Below are positions 1 through 5,376 of a DNA stretch of 5,461 nucleotides, piece after piece. Made by a program: the position numbers and the translations under genes. Numbering within the stretch: position 1 is the stretch's first letter; every line of letters begins with the position of its first letter. The stretch is from JBDIBA01 sp039812705 (GTDB lineage Bacteria > Actinomycetota > Acidimicrobiia > Acidimicrobiales > JBBSGY01). The stretch lies in the NCBI GenBank assembly GCA_039812705.1, contig JBDIBA010000058.1, positions 1-5,461 on the forward strand. Reading direction: 5' to 3'. The notes under the pieces were generated by a model. That model saw only the letters and a list, made by a program, of their open reading frames with translations, ran no database searches and had not been told where the DNA came from.

Positions 1-215
1 TGCGCATCCACCCTCTCCGCTCACGCTACGAGGGGCGTCGGCTTCGCCTCCGTGGGATTTGAACTTCGTTCACCAATCCCTGGCGCAGCGAAGCTGCGCA
101 TCCACCCTCTCCGCTCACGCTACGAGGGGCGTCGGCTTCGCCTCCGTGGGATTTGAACTTCGTTCACCAATCCCTGGCGCAGCGAAGCTGCGCATCCACC
201 CTCTCCGCTCACGCT
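1..215. repeat. Tandem repeat, 94-bp unit (2 full copies plus 27 bp)
   Basis: Seen directly: positions 1-94 and 95-188 are identical base for base, and 189-215 repeats the first 27 bases before the sequence diverges. The array starts at the window edge, so more copies may lie to the left. Each unit contains a hairpin with GGGAT/ATCCC outer and TGAAC/GTTCA inner arms around a TTC loop (54-80 in copy 1), a perfect 7-bp stem GCGCAGC/GCTGCGC with a GAA loop (83-99, spanning the unit junction), and a short GGC-TTC-GCC hairpin. There is no convincing coding frame; open frames across it merely reflect the repeat lacking stops. It is probably a non-coding intergenic repeat; its function is unknown. 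Confidence 0.93.
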
Positions 216-341
216 CGGGTGTTTCGCTGCCGTCGCCTAGGCCTAGCAATCCCGAGCCCCTTCGGGTCTCGTGATCTCGGCCCAACGGCTCCTCAGCAAA
301 ACACCTTCGCTCCACATATTTGCTGGCGCACTTCCAGCGAG
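216..341. other. Non-coding spacer with hairpins
   Basis: No gene is recognisable here. Visible structure: a 10-bp perfect palindrome CTAGGCCTAG at 237-246; an imperfect hairpin at 253-271 (seven pairs and one C/T mismatch) closing on the same CTTCG apex found in the neighbouring repeat units; and an inverted repeat GCTGG/CCAGC at 322-338 with a 7-base loop. This may be strongly diverged repeat material lying between the intact copies on the left and the decayed copy on the right, but I cannot align it base by base. Confidence 0.5.
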
Positions 342-386
342 TCACCAATCCCTGGCGCAGTGGGGCTGCGGCAACACCCTCGCTCA
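342..386. repeat. Diverged partial copy of the 94-bp repeat
   Basis: The first 19 bases (342-360) match the stretch of the repeat unit that runs from the end of its long hairpin into the GCGCAG stem. The following 26 bases align with the unit's CTGCG...CACCCT...CGCTCA section with substitutions and a small deletion. The 7-bp stem is no longer intact here (GCGCAG is followed by TGGGG rather than CGAAG). It lies about 40 bp beyond the 3' end of the YoeB gene. No gene is seen in 387-428, and no U-rich terminator could be found for the toxin gene. Confidence 0.7.
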
Positions 387-428
387 ATCGTTTGGTTTCT
401 TGCCTGCGGTTCGATGCGGCGGGTTCGT

Positions 429-686
429 CTATTCGTAGTGGAATCTTGCTTGCAGGATTACCAGGTCGTTGTTGTCCACTTGATAAACAAGTCGATGCTC
501 TTCGTCTATGCGGCGGGACCACAAGCCCGAAAGCAAGTGCTTGAGTGGTTCGGGTTTGCCTATGCCGTCGAATGCGTGGCGCGTGCAGTCATCGATGAGG
601 CGATTGATCCGCTTGACCGTTGCCTTATCAGTGCTTTGCCAATAGCGGTAGTCGTCCCAAGCGTGTGGAGTCCAGACGATTCGCAT
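429..686 (-). CDS. yoeB: YoeB-family toxin, ribosome-dependent mRNA endonuclease
   Basis: An 85-residue type II toxin of the RelE/YoeB superfamily. YoeB proteins bind the ribosomal A site and cleave mRNA, and are held inactive by YefM. The protein follows E. coli YoeB closely along its whole length: the WDDYxYW block near residues 10-16, the GKPEPLKHxLSGxWSRRIxEEHRLVY core at about 43-68, and a C-terminal FHY. The catalytic residues known from E. coli (Glu46, Arg65, His83) fall at exactly the same numbers here with the ATG start at 686. That start overlaps the antitoxin stop by one base (TGATG), typical of translational coupling. An in-frame TTG one codon upstream is possible but less likely. 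The protein ends in Glu one residue after the usual Tyr. It looks intact and active. Family assignment is very secure; activity is inferred. Confidence 0.96.
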   Translation of the reverse strand: MRIVWTPHAWDDYRYWQSTDKATVKRINRLIDDCTRHAFDGIGKPEPLKHLLSGLWSRRIDEEHRLVYQVDNNDLVILQARFHYE

Positions 687-934
687 CAATCTGTTGTGAG
701 TGAGTGTTCCGCGCGTTCCCCGGATGTGGCCTGAATCATGCTTTCGATCAAGCGGCGTGCATTCGCTGGCACGTGGAGTAGGTACGCCGTCTCTTCAAGT
801 GCGTCGAAGTCGTCTTTTGATAGAAGAACGGCGGTTCCGCGTCTAGACACGATTTCCGTGGGCGTGCGGTCGTCATTCACCTTTTCAATGAGGGAAAACA
901 AGTTCTTGCGCGCTTCGGATGCTGTGATTGCCAT
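686..934 (-). CDS. yefM: YefM-family antitoxin and autorepressor
   Basis: An 82-residue antitoxin of the Phd/YefM family, partner of the YoeB gene directly downstream. The N-terminal half (ITASEARKNLFSLIEKV, then TPTEIVSRRGTAVLLSKDDFDAL) is the dimeric DNA-binding Phd/YefM fold. The segment LEETAYLL...PANARRLIES at 46-66 is the conserved YefM region leading into the toxin-wrapping C-terminus, which is short and polar here. The frame extends 19 codons further upstream, but the ATG at 934 is preferred: it gives the family's normal N-terminus and is preceded by GGAGAG. The longer version would also run through the operator. YefM dimers normally repress their own operon, with YoeB as co-repressor, and the sites upstream fit this. 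Confidence 0.95.
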   Translation of the reverse strand: MAITASEARKNLFSLIEKVNDDRTPTEIVSRRGTAVLLSKDDFDALEETAYLLHVPANARRLIESMIQATSGERAEHSLTTD

Positions 935-938
935 GGGA

Positions 939-944
939 CTCTCC
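939..944 (-). promoter_or_regulatory. Ribosome binding site of yefM
   Basis: On the minus strand GGAGAG lies four bases before the ATG at 934. This decides the start of the antitoxin at 934 rather than at the upstream end of the open frame. Confidence 0.75.
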
Positions 945-950
945 GGGAAG

Positions 951-970
951 TGGTACCACTTATGGTACAT
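951..970 (-). promoter_or_regulatory. Probable YefM operator and operon promoter region
   Basis: Two GTAC-centred half-sites, TGGTACC (951-957) and TGGTACA (963-969), have their centres exactly 12 bp apart and lie 17-36 bp upstream of the yefM ATG. The E. coli yefM operator is known to consist of a long and a short palindrome with TGTACA cores and the same 12-bp centre spacing, so the layout is conserved. The promoter should overlap this segment; minus-strand TTGAGG (about 989-984) with TATGTA about 14 bp on is a weak candidate with a short spacer, so I do not call exact promoter boxes. Confidence 0.75.
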
Positions 971-1017
971 ACTTGGCATCGGCAGCCTCAAGTTTGACCT
1001 TTAGATTTTCGCATTAC

Positions 1018-1035
1018 CGGCCGGCTCTCCGGCCG
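1018..1035 (-). terminator. GC-rich stem-loop downstream of the TfoX-like gene
   Basis: A perfect 7-bp inverted repeat, CGGCCGG and CCGGCCG, surrounds a 4-base loop. It starts 10 bp after the minus-strand gene ending at 1046 and lies upstream of the yefM operator, a natural place for a transcription end. There is no T-run after the stem on the minus strand, so it is at best an atypical intrinsic terminator of the kind often seen in actinobacteria. Confidence 0.5.
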
Positions 1036-1045
1036 AAACGAGCCC

Positions 1046-1369
1046 TTAGCTCTGAGAGGCGTGGTAATCGAGTGCGTGTCCCAGCCACTTCTTGAGAGTG
1101 CGGCCATTGAGCGAGTCGCCTGAGACCGCGAGCCAGTTGTCGCCCATTGGCCTGTCGGCATTCATCATTGCGGGCTTTGCGCCCGGTTGATCCAGAAGCT
1201 GATCGTGAAGATCGGGATCGATGCGCAGTAACAAGTCGCCGTTGCCTCGCGCGGAAGCAACCATGCGGTCATCGACCATGAAAGAGATGCCTCCGAACAT
1301 TGGCACCTCTCTGACATCGCGCCCGGCGAGCAGTTTGCGGACTTGGTCTGGCAATAACTCCGAACTCAT
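1046..1369 (-). CDS. TfoX N-terminal-domain protein
   Basis: A 107-residue protein consisting only of a TfoX-N domain. The pattern is typical of small actinobacterial members: PMFGGISFMVDDRMVASA at about 23-40 with the hallmark MFGG (24-27), then DLLLRIDPDLHDQLL (45-59), a RPM turn (73-75) and a helical C-terminus LKKWLGHALDY. TfoX/Sxy itself is a competence regulator in gamma-proteobacteria, but single-domain homologues in other bacteria have no established role, so competence should not be inferred. The open frame continues 68 codons upstream, yet that part is low in family resemblance and lies across the divergent gene; the ATG at 1369 gives the family N-terminus. Either GGAAG about 10 bases upstream serves as a ribosome site, or AAGAAT six bases upstream is a -10 element for a leaderless transcript. 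No signal peptide or membrane segment is present. Confidence 0.88.
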   Translation of the reverse strand: MSSELLPDQVRKLLAGRDVREVPMFGGISFMVDDRMVASARGNGDLLLRIDPDLHDQLLDQPGAKPAMMNADRPMGDNWLAVSGDSLNGRTLKKWLGHALDYHASQS

Positions 1370-1450
1370 CTGATCATTCTTCCAAGGAATCCCCAGGGTT
1401 GGCGTTGCCTGCTGTAATCGACCCGCCGCCAGGCGTCTGAGCGGCCCGCC

Positions 1451-1463
1451 TAGGGTTAGCGCC
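1451..1463 (+). promoter_or_regulatory. Probable leaderless promoter of the phosphoribosyltransferase gene
   Basis: TAGGGT at 1451-1456 fits the actinobacterial -10 pattern TANNNT and ends seven bases before the GTG start at 1464, placing transcription start at or next to the start codon. No Shine-Dalgarno sequence is visible. I see no good -35 box. Confidence 0.5.
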
Positions 1464-1958
1464 GTGAGTGATGCCAAGGAAATTACGACGTGGACGGACT
1501 TTGGGAATGCGATTGATTCGCTGACGAATGACATTGAGAAGAGCGGGTTCAAGCCGGACTGCATTCTGGCCATTGCGCGCGGAGGCTTGATGGTTGCCGG
1601 AGCGCTCTCTTACCGCCTCGGCATCAAGAACATTCAGACCGTCAACGTCGAGCACTACACGGGTAACGGGCTTGACGATACCGCCAGTGGTGACCCGCGC
1701 ATTCTTCCTCCCGGTCTTCAGACGGAGTCTCTTAAGGGCAAGCGCGTGTTGGTGGTCGACGACGTCACGGACTCCGGCGACACGATTGGTTTCATTTCGT
1801 CGCTCATTGGTTTTGAGGTTGAAGATCAGCGCAACGCAGTGTGGTTCGCGAAGAATCGCGCTTCAATCCGACCTGACTTTGTCGCCACCAAGACCGACCT
1901 ATGGGTTGTGTTCCCGTGGAGCCCACATTCTCCAGAGGCTCATTCAGACCTCGGTTAG
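1464..1958 (+). CDS. Phosphoribosyltransferase, xanthine/hypoxanthine-guanine type
   Basis: A 164-residue type I phosphoribosyltransferase, expected to transfer the ribose-5-phosphate of PRPP to a purine base or related acceptor in the cytoplasm. The diagnostic PRPP-binding loop is VLVVDDVTDSGDT (95-107), with the two acidic residues and the T-D-S-G-D-T turn intact. Near the N-terminus CILAIARGGLMVAG (33-46) forms the PPi-binding loop and core strand. TDLWVVFPW (144-152) is the C-terminal block typical of Gpt-like enzymes and of short actinobacterial homologues usually annotated only as phosphoribosyltransferase; substrate cannot be read with certainty. The GTG start gives the family N-terminus with an ATTWTDFG-like opening helix. 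The gene is divergent from the TfoX-like gene and is followed after 21 bp by the glucosidase, so the two are probably co-transcribed. Confidence 0.9.
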   Translation: MSDAKEITTWTDFGNAIDSLTNDIEKSGFKPDCILAIARGGLMVAGALSYRLGIKNIQTVNVEHYTGNGLDDTASGDPRILPPGLQTESLKGKRVLVVDDVTDSGDTIGFISSLIGFEVEDQRNAVWFAKNRASIRPDFVATKTDLWVVFPWSPHSPEAHSDLG

Positions 1959-1962
1959 ACCC

Positions 1963-1971
1963 AGAGGAAGG
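1963..1971 (+). promoter_or_regulatory. Ribosome binding site of the alpha-glucosidase
   Basis: AGAGGAAGG sits eight bases before the GTG at 1980. Its presence, in contrast with the upstream gene which lacks one, fits an internal gene of a two-gene transcript. Confidence 0.7.
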
Positions 1972-1979
1972 CGCCTGCA

Positions 1980-3674
1980 GTGACGAGTCAATGGTGGAAG
2001 TCGGCCGTTGTGTACCAGGTGTACCCGCGAAGCTTTTGTGACAGCAGCGGTACCGGCGTTGGCGACATCAACGGCGTGCGGTCGCGTCTCGATTATCTCC
2101 AGCACTTAGGTGTTGATGTCATTTGGCTTTCGCCGATCTACAAGTCGCCTCAGAACGACAACGGTTACGACATCAGCGATTACCGCGACATTGATCCATT
2201 GTTCGGAACGCTTGACGAGTTTGACGCACTGTTGCGCGAAACGCACGAACGCGGAATGAAGTTTGTGATGGACCTTGTTGTTAATCACACGTCTGACGAG
2301 CACGCTTGGTTTAGCGAATCGCGTTCGTCGAAAAACAACCCAAAACGCGATTGGTATTGGTGGCGTCCGCCGCGCGATGGCATGGAAGGTGACACCGCTG
2401 GGGCGGAACCAAACAATTGGGAGTCGTGGTTTTCCGGACCTGCATGGAAGTGGGACGAGGCGACGGGGGAGTACTTCCTGCACATCTTTTCGGAGAAACA
2501 GCCGGACTTGAACTGGGAGAATCCCGAAGTCCGGAGTGCCGTCTACGAAATGATGAATTGGTGGTTGGACCGCGGTGTTGACGGTTTCCGAATGGATGTC
2601 GTCAACATGTTGTCAAAGGTGACAACGCTGCCTGATGGACCGTCGCAGTCAAACAGTAAGTATGGCAACGGCCACCCGTATTTCATCAACGGTCCGCGCG
2701 CGCATGAGTTTTTGCAAGAGATGCACCGCGAGGTGTTTGCGCAACGAGACGCAGAATTGTTGACGGTTGGCGAGATGCCCGAGGTCGACATCGCGAATGC
2801 ACAGTTGTTTACTGATCCTTTGCGCAACGAAGTTGACATGGTGTTTCAGTTTGAACACATGGAGCTCGATTGGGGTGTCGACAAGTGGCACCCGCGAAGT
2901 TTTACGTTGAGCGAGCTGAAAACCGTTATAAATCAATGGCAACAGGGTCTTGCGGAAAGCGGCTGGAACTCGCTTTATTGGTGCAACCACGACCAACCAC
3001 GCACTGTTTCGCGCTTTGGCAACGACGCCGAACATTGGCGCGAATCTGCCAAGACGCTTGCAACTGTTATGCACATGCAGCGCGGCACGCCTTACGTGTA
3101 TCAAGGTGAAGAGATCGGCATGACAAACATGGCGTTTGAGTCCGTTGCTGATCTGCGCGACATCGAGTCGTTGAACCATTACGTGGAAGCGCTTGCAAGT
3201 GGAGGTGAGGCCGACGAGGTGTTGCGCGGCATTTTGCCGATCACTCGTGACAATGCGCGCACGCCTGTGCAATGGGACGCGAGCGTCAACGCCGGATTTT
3301 CCGACGGCACGCCTTGGATGCCGGTGAACCCGAACTACTTGTCGATCAATGTTGCCGCGCAATTGACGGACGACGATTCAATTCTTAACCACTACAGGTC
3401 TCTGATTCGCTTGCGCCACGACCACGATGTGATTGCAGATGGCGATTTCACGATGCTTTGGATTGATCACCCCCAGCTCTTTGCCTTCACGCGGAAGTTG
3501 AATAACGACGAGTTGCTTGTTGTTGCTAACTGCAGTGACGCTCAAGCCGCCATGCCAGGCGAGTTCGATGTCGAATCGTGGGCGAGTGGGGAAGTGTTGA
3601 TTCAGACTCACTCCCAGCGAGACGTGCAGCGGCTGGCGCCGTGGGAATCTTGGGTTGTTTTGCGCCACGCGTGA
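1980..3674 (+). CDS. GH13 alpha-glucosidase, oligo-1,6-glucosidase type
   Basis: A 564-residue intracellular enzyme of the alpha-amylase family GH13, full length for oligo-1,6-glucosidase/dextran glucosidase relatives, which release glucose from the non-reducing end of short alpha-glucosides. All conserved regions are visible: GVDVIWLSP (44-52), DLVVNH (98-103), QPDLNW (174-179, the oligo-1,6-glucosidase subfamily mark), GFRMD with nucleophile Asp206, acid/base Glu265 in LTVGE, NHD with Asp338, and GTPYVYQGEEIGM (369-381). Val207 directly after the nucleophile is the residue associated with alpha-1,6 preference in yeast isomaltase and relatives; trehalose-6-phosphate hydrolases share it, so substrate stays open. 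The usual calcium loop D-x-N-x-D-x-x-x-D near residue 21 reads DSSGTGVGD: Asp21 and Asp29 are kept, the Asn and middle Asp are not. A C-terminal beta domain follows from about residue 480. No signal peptide. No sugar transporter or regulator adjoins it here. Confidence 0.95.
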   Translation: MTSQWWKSAVVYQVYPRSFCDSSGTGVGDINGVRSRLDYLQHLGVDVIWLSPIYKSPQNDNGYDISDYRDIDPLFGTLDEFDALLRETHERGMKFVMDLVVNHTSDEHAWFSESRSSKNNPKRDWYWWRPPRDGMEGDTAGAEPNNWESWFSGPAWKWDEATGEYFLHIFSEKQPDLNWENPEVRSAVYEMMNWWLDRGVDGFRMDVVNMLSKVTTLPDGPSQSNSKYGNGHPYFINGPRAHEFLQEMHREVFAQRDAELLTVGEMPEVDIANAQLFTDPLRNEVDMVFQFEHMELDWGVDKWHPRSFTLSELKTVINQWQQGLAESGWNSLYWCNHDQPRTVSRFGNDAEHWRESAKTLATVMHMQRGTPYVYQGEEIGMTNMAFESVADLRDIESLNHYVEALASGGEADEVLRGILPITRDNARTPVQWDASVNAGFSDGTPWMPVNPNYLSINVAAQLTDDDSILNHYRSLIRLRHDHDVIADGDFTMLWIDHPQLFAFTRKLNNDELLVVANCSDAQAAMPGEFDVESWASGEVLIQTHSQRDVQRLAPWESWVVLRHA

Positions 3675-3689
3675 CGCTCGATCTGATGT

Positions 3690-3703
3690 GCCGCGTTTGC
3701 GGC
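3690..3703 (+). terminator. Weak stem-loop after the glucosidase gene
   Basis: GCCGC and GCGGC form a perfect 5-bp stem around GTTT, 15 bp after the glucosidase stop. No T-run follows (CCCTTCAG), so termination here is doubtful. It also overlaps the -35 candidate of the next gene. Confidence 0.3.
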
Positions 3704-3724
3704 CCCTTCAGAGCTGGCTAATTT
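3697..3724 (+). promoter_or_regulatory. Probable promoter of the beta-repeat protein gene
   Basis: TTGCGG (3697-3702) and TAATTT (3719-3724) are separated by 16 bp, a reasonable -35/-10 pair. The -10 ends six bases before the GTG at 3731, matching the leaderless spacing at the other genes here, and no Shine-Dalgarno sequence is present. Confidence 0.5.
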
Positions 3725-3730
3725 GTGCGC

Positions 3731-4804
3731 GTGCAGTCTGAAGTCTCAACCTTCCGCGTCGGCAAGCTTGACCGGCGAGTCCCTGTAATCATCCGAACCG
3801 ATCGGACTATGAAGCCGGATCGCCGTCCTCATGTGGTGCGTCGGTTTGCATGGGGATCAAAGCCTGCCGTGCTCCAGATCCATGATTCTCAAATTGTGTT
3901 GGGCAGTCCCAGCGTTGCTTACGGCTACCCTTCGCCCTCTGATGCGCGGCTGTATTCGTTGCCGCCGCTTGCGCCGGAGGCGGACTGGAAAATGGGGCCG
4001 CACCAGCTAAATGAGGCTATTTCAACTAGCGAGAAGGTCTGGAAGGCGGGCGACGCCTACGAGTGCTGGATTCCAGAGAACACTCACGTCGAGATATCCG
4101 GGTGCGATTCCGCCGTGTTCCTTGCCGGGCGAGTCGGCAACGTCACAGTTTCGGGTTGCCCGATTTTCGTTGCGCGAACCGATCCTTCTGAGGCGCATGC
4201 AGATCGCGACGCAAAGCTAACGGTGAGCAATTCGGGAATCGTGCGAGTTGCGGTCAACGATGCGCGAGAAGCTCAGTTTGTCGGCAACGCAGAAGTGGTG
4301 GCTGCGAACTTGGCCGTGCGTCCGGCGCGCCCTTTTGGTGCTCGGAGCGAGGACCCGCTGCCTGGCATTCGGGCAGAAGGGTCGGGTTTCTTCACCGCTT
4401 ACGTGCGCGACGCGAATGTTCGTTGCGCCGGCAGAATGGCTGCCCAGGTGATGGTCGATGGTCGTTCTGAAGCGACAATTCGTGACGCAGTGCATGCGCG
4501 GATCACATCGCGCACACTTCGTGCGGGCATGCCGCAGCACGTTGTTGCAGACGCCACCACTGTGCGCCTTGACGGGGTTGCTGCTCGAGTTGCCGGCAGA
4601 CCGGTGACCATTCACGCAGTCAACTCAAAAGTTGATGGTGATTCGACGATCAAAGAGAGTCTTTCAGCGCTCAACCCGCGAACCGGATACAGCCTTGCTG
4701 CTTATGGCATCGTCACGGGTTTGATGCCGTCGGTGGTGCTACAGACCGAATCGCGTCGTTTGGGTCTTCCAGAACCTGCTGCGTCAGGGCCCGGTCTGGT
4801 TTAG
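3731..4804 (+). CDS. Unrecognised protein with beta-helix-like repeats
   Basis: A protein of 357 residues that I do not recognise. The N-terminal 100 residues are basic and mixed in character, with no signal peptide or membrane helix, so it looks cytoplasmic. From about residue 117 to 297 it is dominated by short alternating hydrophobic stretches punctuated by Gly, Asn and Asp, as in right-handed beta-helices: VEISGCDSAVFLAG and VTVSGCPIFVA repeat with an 18-residue period (Val120/Val138, SGC 123-125/141-143), followed by looser units such as KLTVSN, IVRVAVNDA, ATIRDAVHARI, VRLDGVAARV and VTIHAVNS. Four cysteines (112, 125, 143, 232) are present. The frame opens six bases earlier at GTG 3725, but that codon touches the -10 hexamer; GTG 3731 fits leaderless transcription better. 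It seems a single-gene unit, unrelated in function to the glucosidase. A beta-solenoid scaffold is an inference from pattern only. Confidence 0.72.
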   Translation: MQSEVSTFRVGKLDRRVPVIIRTDRTMKPDRRPHVVRRFAWGSKPAVLQIHDSQIVLGSPSVAYGYPSPSDARLYSLPPLAPEADWKMGPHQLNEAISTSEKVWKAGDAYECWIPENTHVEISGCDSAVFLAGRVGNVTVSGCPIFVARTDPSEAHADRDAKLTVSNSGIVRVAVNDAREAQFVGNAEVVAANLAVRPARPFGARSEDPLPGIRAEGSGFFTAYVRDANVRCAGRMAAQVMVDGRSEATIRDAVHARITSRTLRAGMPQHVVADATTVRLDGVAARVAGRPVTIHAVNSKVDGDSTIKESLSALNPRTGYSLAAYGIVTGLMPSVVLQTESRRLGLPEPAASGPGLV

Positions 4805-5370
4805 CTGTTTGGCAACGGCGAGCATCTCGTCGCAATACTTTCGCGTTGCTTTTAGTTGCAGAAAGCGCGTGAGTGGTTTGCAGATTCGAGCCAATGTCGA
4901 GCTGGGACGCGAGAACGCGCGAATCTCAAAGTGAACGACGTCATCGTCATCGATTGTGATGCCGAAAACTCTTCGCCGCATTCGGGATGCATCGGCAGGG
5001 TTCCATATGCAAAGCCGCGCCGGTTCGTTTCGACGACTGTGTAGACGATTCGGCACGAAGCCACGAGGGTTGCGCCTGGCAGCGTTCGCGTCAGGAGAAT
5101 CGTTTCACCACACTTCGGGATGCACTTGCTTGGGTGGACTGCAAACCCCAAAGCGCGCTGCAATCCCCAGCGATTCAAGTGTTCGGAGCAAGCCTCGAAT
5201 AATTCACGACCCCGGCCAATGGCTATTGAAATCTCATCGTGATTGAAACCCGCAGGCATGGTTGCCTGGAGTTGCGTGGCGCCTGCCTCCGAATGCGTGA
5301 CGTTTGCCGCTGACTGTGCTGCGAGCAAGTCGCTGAGCTTGGAGTTCGTGAGGGGTGGGAACCGAATCAC
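4784..5370 (-). pseudogene. DUF1990 (UPF0548) family gene with a frameshift
   Basis: Two overlapping minus-strand frames together make one DUF1990 protein of about 195 residues; the family's function is unknown. Frame 1, from GTG at 5370, carries the N-terminal part: SEAGAT, MPAGFNH (38-44), IGRGRELFEA (51-60) and RRGFAYGTLPMHPECGEE (117-134). Frame 2 carries the C-terminal part: VFGITIDDDDVVHFEIRAFSRP and a helical tail ending at the TGA at 4784. The switch is needed at the TTTT run (4965-4968 on the plus strand), where one extra base, most simply a fifth T, restores GEEFFGITI. Without it frame 1 runs into unrelated sequence and stops at 4852. Everything else is well conserved, so a recent mutation or a sequencing error is more likely than old decay. 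The 3' end overlaps the convergent neighbour by 21 bp. The gene follows the upstream minus-strand gene after 14 bp. Confidence 0.85.
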
Positions 5371-5376
5371 GGTTTC

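Noticed and set aside
54..80. tRNA T-arm or tRNA remnant in the repeat (minus-strand GTTCAAATCCCAC)
   Set aside because: The flanking bases do not form the 5-bp T stem around TTCAAAT, and no acceptor, D or anticodon arms can be placed; the match is part of the longer GGGAT/TGAAC hairpin.
1..215. CRISPR array
   Set aside because: The copies are contiguous identical 94-bp units without variable spacers.
115..522. Minus-strand open frame of 135 codons overlapping the repeats and the end of yoeB
   Set aside because: It consists of repeat sequence and an out-of-frame shadow of YoeB.
153..734. Long plus-strand open frame of 193 codons
   Set aside because: It begins in the repeat array and runs antisense through the YoeB gene; no family resemblance, and the YoeB match on the other strand is unambiguous.
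935..991. 19-codon N-terminal extension of YefM
   Set aside because: It would cross the operator; the ATG at 934 has a ribosome site and the family N-terminus.
1370..1573. 68-codon N-terminal extension of the TfoX-domain protein
   Set aside because: It has no family resemblance and overlaps the divergent phosphoribosyltransferase gene and its promoter.
2649..3362. 237-codon minus-strand open frame
   Set aside because: It is antisense to the well conserved catalytic core of the glucosidase, with no recognisable domain.
4961..4972. Programmed -1 frameshift in the DUF1990 gene
   Set aside because: There is no X-XXY-YYZ slippery heptamer in the right phase and I see no obvious downstream pseudoknot; mutation or sequencing error is simpler.
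4856..5246. Plus-strand open frames of 62-96 codons in the DUF1990 region
   Set aside because: They are antisense shadows of the conserved minus-strand DUF1990 sequence.
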